Assembly (NCBI RefSeq): GCF_947495315.1
Contig: NZ_CANLYD010000002.1
Location: 124,001 to 188,000 of the forward strand
Origin: an uncultured Aquimarina sp.
Lineage (GTDB): Bacteria; Bacteroidota; Bacteroidia; Flavobacteriales; Flavobacteriaceae
DNA length: 64,000 nt
Reading direction: 5' to 3'
Part shown: in pieces, positions 42,532-50,825 of the stretch
How positions within the stretch are numbered: the first letter of the stretch is position 1
Layout: every line of letters begins with the position of its first letter
The notes under the pieces: model-generated
What the model saw: only the letters and a program-made list of their open reading frames with translations
Told to the model about the DNA's origin: nothing
The model's database searches: none
Made by a program: the position numbers and the translations under genes

Positions 42532-42767
42532 TTTGAGGGTTTTGTAAGGAACTCTTTTTGTAATAAAGAATATTTATTAGTTAAAATTTAATATTGTTTT
42601 TACCTATTAAAAACAAGTTTATATTAAAGACTCTAAGAGAAAATAAAAGTTGCACAATATGATTTTATGACTCAACTACAAAAAAGCTCTTAAATCGTGT
42701 TATTTTAATTTTTTGGTAAAATTAATAATTTGTGGACATAGATATTCCGAAAATTGATAAAAAATAA

Positions 42768-42800
42768 AACCCGATCAGAAAATATGATCGGGTTCCGTTT
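42768..42800 (-). terminator. Rho-independent terminator of the SPFH gene
   Basis: Perfect hairpin AACCCGATCA (42768-42777) / TGATCGGGTT (42785-42794). On the minus strand it is followed by a T-rich run, 22 bases past the SPFH stop codon. Confidence 0.75.
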
Positions 42801-42815
42801 TTTCATAGAGTAATT

Positions 42816-43760
42816 CTATGCATCAGGTTTCTTTCCACCAAGACCTTTTTTAGCATTTTGTTTTTTCATTTCTTCTCCTATTTGATTTGAAGCAGTAAAT
42901 GAAGCAATCATATTATTTAACATATCACTACCAGCTTGTGGAGAATTAGGTAATAATATTAAATTACTGTTGGTCTCCTCACCAATGGATTGTAATGTGT
43001 CATAATGTTGGGTCACTACGATAAGGGCAGAAGCTTCTTGAGAATTAATACCTACGTTATTTAATACATCAACACTTTCTTCCAGACCTCTGGCGATTTC
43101 TCTTCTTTGATCTGCAATACCTTGACCCTGTAATCTTTTACTTTCTGCTTCTGCGCGAGCTTTAGCTACAATTTTAATACGTTCTGCTTCTGCTTCATAT
43201 TCTGCTGCAACTTTTTCACGCTCTGCTGCATTAATCCTATTCATAGCTTCTTTTACCTGAAGATCAGGATCAATATCAGTTACTAATGTTTTTATAATAT
43301 CATACCCATAATTAACCATGGCTTCGTTTAGTTCACTTTTTACAGCGATAGCAACATCGTCTTTACGCTCAAAAACATCATCTAATTTCATTTTAGGAAC
43401 CTCCGCACGAACTACATCAAATACGTATGATGTAATCTGATCATGTGGGTTTTCTAATTTATAAAATGCATCGTATACTTTTTCTCTAATTACCTGAAAT
43501 TGTACAGAGATTTTTAGACGTACAAAAACATCATCTTTGGTTTTTGTCTCCACAAGGACATCTAATTGTTGTATTTTAAGATTGATACGACCTGCGATAC
43601 GATCAAAGATGGGTATCTTAAAATGTAATCCAGAAGTTCTGATACTTAAGAATTTACCAAAACGTTCCACGATCGCAGAAGTTTGTTGTTTCACAGTAAA
43701 TATTCCGGATATTAGAATTATAAATCCTAGTATTATAATCGGTATAAAATATAGTCCCAT
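42816..43760 (-). CDS. SPFH domain (stomatin/QmcA-like) membrane protein
   Basis: A 314-residue band-7/SPFH protein. One N-terminal membrane helix ('YFIPIIILGFIILISGIFTV') precedes the SPFH domain ('SAIVERFGKFLSIRTSGLHFKIPIFDRI', 'LKIQQLDVLVETKTKDDVFVRLKISVQFQV'), then an Ala/Glu-rich coiled coil ('RINAAEREKVAAEYEAEAERIKIVAKARAEAE') for oligomer assembly. Such proteins make membrane microdomains and often control proteases. No NfeD-type partner lies next to it; the neighbour upstream is a small DUF4177 gene, separated by about 60 bases. Confidence 0.9.
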   Translation of the reverse strand: MGLYFIPIIILGFIILISGIFTVKQQTSAIVERFGKFLSIRTSGLHFKIPIFDRIAGRINLKIQQLDVLVETKTKDDVFVRLKISVQFQVIREKVYDAFYKLENPHDQITSYVFDVVRAEVPKMKLDDVFERKDDVAIAVKSELNEAMVNYGYDIIKTLVTDIDPDLQVKEAMNRINAAEREKVAAEYEAEAERIKIVAKARAEAESKRLQGQGIADQRREIARGLEESVDVLNNVGINSQEASALIVVTQHYDTLQSIGEETNSNLILLPNSPQAGSDMLNNMIASFTASNQIGEEMKKQNAKKGLGGKKPDA

Positions 43761-43823
43761 TGTTTTTAGATTAAAGGTTATTAGATGAAATGAATTTACT
43801 AATTAATTATAAATCATTGTATT

Positions 43824-44003
43824 TTATTTTGCTATAGTTATCATTGCAGTTGACATTCCAGAACTGCTTGAAGTACCAAAAGCCACAGAGACTATTTCCC
43901 ATCCATCTTTTGAAGCTTTATTCAAAGTATCTTCTACTTCTTTTCTTAATTTTTCAGTAGACCATAAGTTAGATCTTTTAAGAACTTTATATTGTTTTCC
44001 CAT
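43824..44003 (-). CDS. DUF4177 family small protein
   Basis: A 59-residue protein. 'QYKVLKRSNLWSTEKLRKEVEDTLNKASKDGWEIVSVAF' fits the short DUF4177 pattern (a beta-helix-beta unit with 'GWE-VS'). ATG 44003 gives the standard length; a longer in-frame opening at 44042 adds residues with no support. Function is unknown. It may be cotranscribed with the SPFH gene. Confidence 0.75.
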   Translation of the reverse strand: MGKQYKVLKRSNLWSTEKLRKEVEDTLNKASKDGWEIVSVAFGTSSSSGMSTAMITIAK

Positions 44004-44073
44004 AGTTGACAAATTTAGAAAGGTTACTATATACGTATACATTTATATCAAAATGTTACAGGTCTTAAAAAGT

Positions 44074-44107
44074 ATAACCCATTATCTTAAATCAGATAAT
44101 GGGTTAT
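44074..44107. terminator. Terminator downstream of gltX
   Basis: Perfect inverted repeat ATAACCCATTATCT / AGATAATGGGTTAT with a six-base loop; on the minus strand it is followed by ACTTTTT. It lies 26 bases past the gltX stop codon. Confidence 0.7.
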
Positions 44108-44132
44108 TTATTAGATATTAAAAACTATAATA

Positions 44133-45644
44133 TTATAGTTTTTCTATGATGGATTCAATTCTATTAATAGTTTGTTCTTTCCCAATAATTTCGCTAATTT
44201 CAAAAATATCAGGACCCTGGAGTGATCCTACTAATGCGATACGAAGAGGCATCATAATTTTTCCGAATCCAATTTCTTTTGATTTAATCCAATCCTTTAC
44301 AATACTAGAAACATTTTCAGAAGTAAACTCTGTTATATCACCAATAATTTTGGTTAATTCTTCCATAAGAGTAGGAGTGTCTTCTTTCCAGGCTTTCTTA
44401 GTTGCTTTTTCATCATATTCAGTGGGAGCTATAAATAGGAACATACTAAGATCCCAAAGATCCTTAGAAAAAATAGCTCTTTCTTTAACTAAATTAACAA
44501 CCTCAGTAAGATCAAATGATGTAGAAATATTCTTATCAGAAAGTATTTGTTTTAATTGTTCCACGTGTACGTTAACATCTGCCTGCTGAAAATGTTGTTG
44601 CTGAAACCATTTGGTTTTCTCGGGATCAAACTTGGCACCAGCTTTATTAACTCTTGCTAGATCAAATTCGTTAATCAATTCTTTTAATGAGAATAGTTCC
44701 TGCTCGGTTCCAGGATTCCAACCTAGAAAAGCAAGCATATTAATAACCGCTTCTGGAAGGTAACCATCTTCGCGGTATCCTGATGCAGTTTCGTTAGTTT
44801 TTGGATCTTTCCATTGTAATGGGAATACAGGAAACCCTCCAGTAATACCATCTCTTTTCCCTAATTTACCCTTTCCAGTGGGTTTTAAAATTAATGGTAA
44901 ATGGGAGAAGCTAGGTGCTGTCCATCCTAATGATCTATAGAGTAAAACATGCAGCGCTAACGAAGGCAACCATTCTTCTCCACGGATTACGTGGGTAATT
45001 TCCATTAAATGATCATCTACGATATTGGCCAGGTGATATGTTGGCATGCCATCGCTTTTAAATAAGATTTTATCATCTAATACATTAGTGTCTATTTTCA
45101 TATCACCTCTTACTTCATCAGTGAGATGTAAAGTTTCATCTTGTGGGCACTTAAAACGAATTACATAAGGGTCGCCAGAATTAATTTTTTGTTGTACTTC
45201 ATCATCAGAAATAGATAATGAGTTATTTAATTTTGTTCTGTTATGCCAATTATAAATGAATGTTTTTCCTTGAACTTCGTGATTTTTTCTATGAGAATCA
45301 AGTTCTTCAGAGGTGTCAAAAGCATAGTAGGCGTGACCATTTTCTATTAATTGATCAGCGTATTGTTTATATAAATGTTTTCGTTCACTCTGACGATAAG
45401 GTCCAAAACCACCATCTTTTCCAGGTCCTTCATCAAATGGAATATTACACCAATTCAATGCTTCTATAATATAATCTTCAGCTCCCGGAACGTATCTGTT
45501 TTGGTCAGTGTCTTCAATCCTAAGAACAAAAGTTCCTTTATTCTTTTTTGTAAATAAGTAATTAAATAAAGCAGTTCTTACACCACCTATGTGTAAAGGT
45601 CCGGTTGGACTTGGGGCAAATCGTACCCTGATATTTTTTGTCAT
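44133..45644 (-). CDS. gltX: Glutamyl-tRNA synthetase
   Basis: A 503-residue class I synthetase that charges tRNA-Glu. Motifs: HIGH in 'RFAPSPTGPLHIGGVRTAL', 'LRIEDTDQNR', and KMSKS equivalent 'GKGKLGKRDGITGG'. Length and domain order are standard for the bacterial enzyme. A minus-strand TATCTTTG (45689-45696), about 45 bases before the ATG, is a likely -7 box. It is one of few minus-strand genes right of the proposed origin. Confidence 0.96.
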   Translation of the reverse strand: MTKNIRVRFAPSPTGPLHIGGVRTALFNYLFTKKNKGTFVLRIEDTDQNRYVPGAEDYIIEALNWCNIPFDEGPGKDGGFGPYRQSERKHLYKQYADQLIENGHAYYAFDTSEELDSHRKNHEVQGKTFIYNWHNRTKLNNSLSISDDEVQQKINSGDPYVIRFKCPQDETLHLTDEVRGDMKIDTNVLDDKILFKSDGMPTYHLANIVDDHLMEITHVIRGEEWLPSLALHVLLYRSLGWTAPSFSHLPLILKPTGKGKLGKRDGITGGFPVFPLQWKDPKTNETASGYREDGYLPEAVINMLAFLGWNPGTEQELFSLKELINEFDLARVNKAGAKFDPEKTKWFQQQHFQQADVNVHVEQLKQILSDKNISTSFDLTEVVNLVKERAIFSKDLWDLSMFLFIAPTEYDEKATKKAWKEDTPTLMEELTKIIGDITEFTSENVSSIVKDWIKSKEIGFGKIMMPLRIALVGSLQGPDIFEISEIIGKEQTINRIESIIEKL

Positions 45645-45688
45645 GATCTTGTTTTTTTAAACCTTACTAAAGGTTACAAAAGCGATGA

Positions 45689-45696
45689 CAAAGATA
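45689..45696 (-). promoter_or_regulatory. -7 box of gltX
   Basis: Minus-strand TATCTTTG matches TAnnTTTG, about 45 bases before the gltX start. The -33 region shows no TTTG. Confidence 0.45.
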
Positions 45697-45761
45697 CAAT
45701 CTTAAATAAGTGATATAAAAAGATTTGTTTCATTAAATCTATAAATAATCATACATCTAAA

Positions 45762-46799
45762 TTAAGGTTTCATTTCTTTTGGAACCCTTTTATTCATTAA
45801 CATAAACCATAGAGGTGGAAACATAGATAGTACCATAGAGGTGGGATAGCCAAATGGAAGTTGCGGGCTTTCTTGATGATGATCGAGAATCTGATATTTT
45901 TTAGAAGCTCTATAATGATGATCACTATGTCTTGTAAGCTCAAAAAGTAGAATACGACCTAATAAATGGTTAGAATTCCAAGAATGGATTTCACGAACGC
46001 GTTCATATCTACCGGATTTGTTTTTCTTTCTTAACAATCCATAATGCTCAATATAATTGATCGTTTCTAATAATAAGAAACCAACAACTCCACATGATAT
46101 AGCGATTAGTATTCCTACAAGACCAAAAAAGGAAAAGATAATCCCTAGGTAGACTGAAGTAATAACAAGATACCAGAACATGTCATTTTTTACCGATAGA
46201 AAGGATTGATTATTTTGCTTCAATAGGTTGATTTGAATTTTCCAGGCACTTATGTATTGTCCAATAACTGAGCTGAACCAGAAAAAATAAAGTGGTTGAT
46301 TATAACGTGCCGTAGCAGGATCTTCATTGGTAGCAGCTTTTAGATGATGTCCAAAATTATGTTCCACGTAAAAATGCATATATAAGGAAGGTAGAAGTAG
46401 TGCTTTAGCAATAAACCTTTCTTTAGAAAAACGATGACCCAATTCATGACCTACATTAATTCCATTGGCTCCAAGAACAATACCAGTAGATATTATTATT
46501 CCAACGATTTCATAAGTTGCTAAAGCAAATGATGATATTGTGTATAATGCGTAAAATAGTATGGTATATATGATGGGAAGGTTTATATAAAGAAGCCAAT
46601 CAAACAATTTCTTTTTGGATTTGGATAAACGTGTGTCTTCATCAAGATTTTCTTCTGAAGAAGGAGTAAAGAGCTCAATAATAGGAATCAAACCGAATAC
46701 ATATATGGGAGTTAGGTATGTATATACACCTTGTAACCATATACTTAGTAAAGCAACTATTGGAATTGAATAGGCTGAAATATATTTTAAATCTTTCAT
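45762..46799 (-). CDS. alkB: AlkB-like alkane 1-monooxygenase
   Basis: A 345-residue integral-membrane di-iron hydroxylase. All histidine boxes of the AlkB family are seen in order: 'NVGHELGHRFS', 'YVEHNFGHHLKAA', 'INYIEHYGLLR' and 'LTRHSDHHYRASKKY'. About six hydrophobic helices surround them. The family oxidises the terminal carbon of medium-chain alkanes or fatty substrates, using rubredoxin as electron donor. No rubredoxin or regulator gene is adjacent. A minus-strand -7 box TAGATTTG (46841-46848) lies about 42 bases before the ATG. Substrate range cannot be told; xylene-monooxygenase relatives share these motifs. Confidence 0.9.
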   Translation of the reverse strand: MKDLKYISAYSIPIVALLSIWLQGVYTYLTPIYVFGLIPIIELFTPSSEENLDEDTRLSKSKKKLFDWLLYINLPIIYTILFYALYTISSFALATYEIVGIIISTGIVLGANGINVGHELGHRFSKERFIAKALLLPSLYMHFYVEHNFGHHLKAATNEDPATARYNQPLYFFWFSSVIGQYISAWKIQINLLKQNNQSFLSVKNDMFWYLVITSVYLGIIFSFFGLVGILIAISCGVVGFLLLETINYIEHYGLLRKKNKSGRYERVREIHSWNSNHLLGRILLFELTRHSDHHYRASKKYQILDHHQESPQLPFGYPTSMVLSMFPPLWFMLMNKRVPKEMKP

Positions 46800-46840
46800 A
46801 AGGGCTTAGATACTAGTAATTTGAATTATAATAAATATAA

Positions 46841-46848
46841 CAAATCTA
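46841..46848 (-). promoter_or_regulatory. -7 box of the alkB-like gene
   Basis: Minus-strand TAGATTTG matches TAnnTTTG, about 42 bases upstream of the ATG at 46799. Confidence 0.4.
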
Positions 46849-46900
46849 TAAGAAATAAAGTTGTAGTTTTATAAATTACTGAAAAAGAAAGGCTTTAAAA

Positions 46901-49900
46901 ATGGATAATTTTGAATTCATAAAGGATAAATTAGAACAATTTATTAAGAAATATTATATAAATGAGTTGATAAAAGGAGTGATACTTTTTTTCGCAACTG
47001 GTGTTTTATATTTTTTAATCACACTATTAGTAGAATACTTTTTATGGTTGAACAGTACGTGGAGAACTGTATTGTTTTGGCTGTTTGTGGTTGTAGAACT
47101 ATCTTTATTTATAAAATTTATAGTACTACCAGTTGCAAAATTGTTCAGACTAGCTAGTGGTATTGACTATGTGAGCGCATCTAGAATAATAGGGAATCAT
47201 TTCCCTGACGTAAACGATAGGTTATTGAACCTTTTACAACTTAGCAAAGATGACAGGTCGTCTTCATTACTTTTGGCTAGTATAGAGCAAAAGTCATTAC
47301 AACTAAAGCCAATACCTTTTAAGTTAGCAATAGACTTTAAGAAAAACACTAAATATATTAAATATGCACTTGTTCCAATTGCTGTTTTTTTACTAGTAAG
47401 TTTGTTTAATGAAAATAGCTGGTTTTCAGAAAGTTATGAGCGTGTTGTAAATTATGAAACTGCATATGAACCTCCTGCGCCTTTTCAATTTTTTGTTGTG
47501 AATAATAGTCTTGATGCCTTAGAAAGCAAAGATTTTGTTTTGGAAGTAAAGACTACTGGGGAAGTTATCCCCGAAAATGTGAGTATCAATTATAATGATG
47601 AGGTTTATTTTCTAAAAAGAACAGCCGTAGGAGAGTTTCAGCATACGTTTATACAGCCTAAAGAATCTATTGAATTTGTACTATCTTCTAATGATGTTAG
47701 TTCAAAACAATACAAGTTGGATGTAGTACCTGTTCCAATTTTATTAGATTTTAAAATGGAGTTGGATTACCCGAGTTACACACAAAAGAGGGATGAATCT
47801 TTAGAAAGTTCTGGTAATGCTACTGTACCTGAAGGAACGAAGGTTACTTGGAAAGTAAATACCAGAAATACTGATAAGGTAAATATGGTATCAAATGATT
47901 CTATTGAGTTGTTTGATAGAAAAGATTCCACCTTTTATTATGAAAACAGTTTGTATTCTGATTGGGATTATCAGATTACAACTTCTAATCGAAATATACA
48001 GGATTATGATAATTTGTCTTTTAATATTAGGGTTATAAAAGATCAATATCCTGAGATTAATTTAAGTTCAGAAAGGGATTCGGTTGATAATACTACGATG
48101 TATTTCTATGGAAGAGTCAGCGATGATTATGGACTGAGTAAGTTGCGTTTGATATATTATGATAGCGATGACGAAGGAGATAAGAATACATATGATTTAC
48201 AGGTAAATTCTACTGAGTTTGATGAATTTGTTTATGCTTTTCCTGGTAGTCTTGTGTTGAGGGATGGTATTAATTATGAGTTTTATTTTGAGGTTTTTGA
48301 CAACGATGTCATTCATAATTATAAAAGCACAAAGAGTCAGGTTTTTAGTTTTAGAAAGTTAACGAATGAAGAAGAAGAGGATAAGAAACTAAAGGAACAA
48401 AATGAAGCTATATCTGGGTTAAACAAATCGTTGAAGAAGTTTAAGGAACAGGAACAGGATTTGAAAAGCCTGAGTAAGTTACAAAAAGAGAAAAAGCAGT
48501 TAGATTATAATGATAAGAAAAAGTTAGAAGATTATTTGAAACGCCAAAAGGAGCAGGAAAAGATGATGCAGAACTTCTCTAAAAAGCTTAAGGATAATTT
48601 GGAACAGTTGGATAATAAAAAAGAGGAAGAACCTTTCAAGGATGCATTAAAAGAAATGCTGGAAAGAAATGAGGAGAAATTAAAAAAGAATGAGAAGCTT
48701 TTAGAAGAAATAAATAAGTTAGCAGAAAAGATTCAAAAGGAAGAGCTAACAGAAAAGTTAGAGGAGCTGGCAAAAGAAAACAAGAATCTGAAGAAAAACT
48801 TAGAGCAATTATTGGAGTTGACAAAAAGATACTATGTAATCGAAAAGCATGAAAAGCTTGCAGAAAGATTGGATAATTTATCAGAGAAACAAGAGGAATT
48901 GTCGGAGAGGAATGAAGAGGAAAATACAAAAGAAAAGCAAGATAAATTGAATGAAGAGTTTGAGAAATTCCAAAAGGAAATGGAGGAACTTAGACAGGAT
49001 AATAAGGGTCTAAAAAAGCCAATGAATCTGGATCAGGATAAGAAAGACGAGGAAGATATTAAAGAGGAACAACAAAAAGCAAGTGATAATTTAGATAAGA
49101 ACCAAAAGTCTGATGCTAAGAAAAGTCAAAAGAGTGCTGCCCAAAAGATGAAAGAAATGAGCAAAGGTATGCAGATGCAAATGCAGATGGGAGGAGGAGA
49201 ACAACAACAGGAAGACATGGAAATGTTGAGGCAAATTTTGGATAACCTGGTAGACTTTTCAATGGAACAGGAAGAACTCATGAAGGGGTTTAAAGGAATT
49301 AATAATGAGAACCCAACATATTCAACTAAGTTAAAAAAGCAAAGTATACTTAGAGAAAATTTTATTCATATAGATGATAGTCTATACGCATTAGCATTAC
49401 GTACACCAACGATATCAGATGAGGTTACCGGAAAATTGACCGATATAGAATTTAATATAGATAAATCTTTGGAACGCTTGGCAGAGAATCAGTCTATTCA
49501 GGGAACAGCGAATCAGCAGTATGCTATTACAGCTTCTAATGATTTAGCGTATTTTTTAAGTATGGCTTTGGATCAGATGCAAAATAGTATGTCGGCTTCT
49601 GGTAAAGGTAAAAGTGGCGGAGAATCTAGAGGTTTTCAATTACCGGACATCATTAAAAAACAAGAAGAGTTGAATGAAAAAATGAAGGAGGGAACGGAGA
49701 AAGGAAAAGGTAAGAAGAGGGAAAAGGAAGGAGAATCTGGAGGAGAAGGATCGGGAGAGAAAGGAGAAAATGGTAAAGAAGGAAAGAATGGAAAAGGAAA
49801 GAATGGAAAAGGTGAAGACGGACAAGGAGAAGATGGTGATGGGAAGAATGGTAATAAAAATGGAAGAAACGGAAAGAACAAGGAAGGCGAATCTGAGATG

Positions 49901-50326
49901 CAGAGGGAAGACATGAATGGAGAACTATATGAGATTTATAAACAACAGCAACAGCTTAGGAATGCTTTGCAAGACAAATTAAAAAAACAAGGAATTGGTA
50001 ATCGCAAGGGTAGTGATCTATTGAGAAGAATGGAACAGGTAGAAAGTGAACTATTAGAAAAAGGTTTTAATGATCAAACATTAAGTAAAATGTTAGAGTT
50101 GAAGCATGAGTTATTAAAACTTGATGATGCTACTTTTGAGCAAGGAGAAGAAGAGCGAAGAGAAAGTAAGAGTAGTAATAAGCAATTCGACAATGACACC
50201 AATCAACAAATTCTTAGGGCAAAACAATATTTTAATACCACTGAAATATTAAACAGACAAGTATTACCTTTGCGGCAAAATTATAAACGTAAAGTTCAGG
50301 AGTATTTTAAGAAAGGAAATGATTAA
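46901..50326 (+). CDS. DUF4175 family large membrane-anchored coiled-coil protein
   Basis: A 1141-residue protein. Two membrane helices lie in residues 20-75 and a third near 150-166; this layout fits the DUF4175 family of Bacteroidota and alphaproteobacteria. A beta-rich periplasmic region (about 190-480) follows, then a long Lys/Glu-rich coiled coil (about 485-760), a helical part, and a low-complexity Gly/Lys/Glu segment (about 890-1010, 'GKGKKREKEGESGGEGSGEKG'). The C-terminal 130 residues are helical again. Function is unknown. Its last 8 bases overlap ybeY, so the two are translationally coupled. Confidence 0.85.
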   Translation: MDNFEFIKDKLEQFIKKYYINELIKGVILFFATGVLYFLITLLVEYFLWLNSTWRTVLFWLFVVVELSLFIKFIVLPVAKLFRLASGIDYVSASRIIGNHFPDVNDRLLNLLQLSKDDRSSSLLLASIEQKSLQLKPIPFKLAIDFKKNTKYIKYALVPIAVFLLVSLFNENSWFSESYERVVNYETAYEPPAPFQFFVVNNSLDALESKDFVLEVKTTGEVIPENVSINYNDEVYFLKRTAVGEFQHTFIQPKESIEFVLSSNDVSSKQYKLDVVPVPILLDFKMELDYPSYTQKRDESLESSGNATVPEGTKVTWKVNTRNTDKVNMVSNDSIELFDRKDSTFYYENSLYSDWDYQITTSNRNIQDYDNLSFNIRVIKDQYPEINLSSERDSVDNTTMYFYGRVSDDYGLSKLRLIYYDSDDEGDKNTYDLQVNSTEFDEFVYAFPGSLVLRDGINYEFYFEVFDNDVIHNYKSTKSQVFSFRKLTNEEEEDKKLKEQNEAISGLNKSLKKFKEQEQDLKSLSKLQKEKKQLDYNDKKKLEDYLKRQKEQEKMMQNFSKKLKDNLEQLDNKKEEEPFKDALKEMLERNEEKLKKNEKLLEEINKLAEKIQKEELTEKLEELAKENKNLKKNLEQLLELTKRYYVIEKHEKLAERLDNLSEKQEELSERNEEENTKEKQDKLNEEFEKFQKEMEELRQDNKGLKKPMNLDQDKKDEEDIKEEQQKASDNLDKNQKSDAKKSQKSAAQKMKEMSKGMQMQMQMGGGEQQQEDMEMLRQILDNLVDFSMEQEELMKGFKGINNENPTYSTKLKKQSILRENFIHIDDSLYALALRTPTISDEVTGKLTDIEFNIDKSLERLAENQSIQGTANQQYAITASNDLAYFLSMALDQMQNSMSASGKGKSGGESRGFQLPDIIKKQEELNEKMKEGTEKGKGKKREKEGESGGEGSGEKGENGKEGKNGKGKNGKGEDGQGEDGDGKNGNKNGRNGKNKEGESEMQREDMNGELYEIYKQQQQLRNALQDKLKKQGIGNRKGSDLLRRMEQVESELLEKGFNDQTLSKMLELKHELLKLDDATFEQGEEERRESKSSNKQFDNDTNQQILRAKQYFNTTEILNRQVLPLRQNYKRKVQEYFKKGND

Positions 50327-50741
50327 TTTTTTTTATGAGTCAGTTGATATAGATATAGACGAGGAGCGTGTTTCTTCTTGGATACGTAATGTAATAATGT
50401 CTGAGAAGAAGAAAGAAGGTGAAATAAGCTTTATCTTCTGTAATGATGATTATTTATTAAAAATAAATCAAGACTTTTTGGATCACGATACATATACGGA
50501 TATTATAAGCTTTGATAATTCGTTAGGGAATGAATTACATGGAGATGTTTTTATTTCTCACGAAAGGGTGGTTGAGAATTCTGTTACGTACGCTGTGTCT
50601 GTTGAGGAAGAATTAAGACGAGTTATAGTTCATGGAGTATTACATTTTTGTGGGTTTAAGGATAAGACAGAAGAGGAAAGTGTTATTATGAGACAAAAGG
50701 AAAACGAAAAACTAGCTATGTTCCACGTGGAACATAGCTAG
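50319..50741 (+). CDS. ybeY: Endoribonuclease YbeY (rRNA maturation)
   Basis: A 140-residue metal-dependent RNase involved in 16S rRNA 3' maturation and ribosome quality control. The zinc motif is 'VIVHGVLHFCGFKDKTEEE'; the third ligand position differs from the classic HGxLHxxGYDH, as is usual in Bacteroidota. Most strikingly, the last codons (MFHVEHS then TAG) are a parS-type palindrome: the 16-base site TGTTCCACGTGGAACA at 50719-50734 lies inside the gene. The ATG overlaps the DUF4175 coding end; mnmG follows. Confidence 0.93.
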   Translation: MINFFYESVDIDIDEERVSSWIRNVIMSEKKKEGEISFIFCNDDYLLKINQDFLDHDTYTDIISFDNSLGNELHGDVFISHERVVENSVTYAVSVEEELRRVIVHGVLHFCGFKDKTEEESVIMRQKENEKLAMFHVEHS

Positions 50742-50745
50742 TTTT
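50708..50745. promoter_or_regulatory. parS-like site 1 inside a 38-base perfect palindrome
   Basis: Core TGTTCCACGTGGAACA at 50719-50734 sits in a perfect palindrome running 50708-50745 (arms continue through TAGC/GCTA to AAAAC/GTTTT). The core resembles the chromosomal parS consensus TGTTnCACGTGnAACA bound by ParB/Spo0J. It encodes the YbeY C-terminus and covers its stop codon. The extended stem could also terminate transcription. Confidence 0.75.
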
Positions 50746-50754
50746 AATAGAAAG

Positions 50755-50778
50755 AATTTGTTCCACGTGGAACAAATT
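50755..50778. promoter_or_regulatory. parS-like site 2
   Basis: Core TGTTCCACGTGGAACA at 50759-50774, perfect palindrome extended to 24 bases (AATTTG...CAAATT). It lies 24 bases after site 1 ends in core terms, within the ybeY-mnmG intergenic gap. Confidence 0.75.
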
Positions 50779-50795
50779 TTGTGTATAATATTTAC

Positions 50796-50811
50796 TGTTC
50801 CACGTGGAACA
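50796..50811. promoter_or_regulatory. parS-like site 3
   Basis: Exact third copy of TGTTCCACGTGGAACA, ending 14 bases before the mnmG start codon at 50826. Protein bound here would affect mnmG transcription or translation start. Confidence 0.75.
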
Positions 50812-50825
50812 AATGATGATGTATT

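Noticed and set aside
44556..44571. TTGTTCCACGTGTACG inside gltX as a fifth parS-like site
   Set aside because: Only one half-site matches; the palindrome is broken and the bases are explained by coding.
46360..46375. TGTTCCACGTAAAAAT inside the alkB-like gene as a parS-like site
   Set aside because: The second half does not match, and the bases encode the conserved EHNFGHH region.
49636..49914. Minus-strand frames rich in Ser/Phe/Pro opposite the DUF4175 gene
   Set aside because: Antisense shadows of the Gly/Lys/Glu low-complexity region.
50708..50811. Palindromes near ybeY considered as insertion-sequence ends or repeats of a mobile element
   Set aside because: No transposase, no target duplication, and the 16-base core fits parS; sites are self-palindromic rather than terminal inverted repeats.
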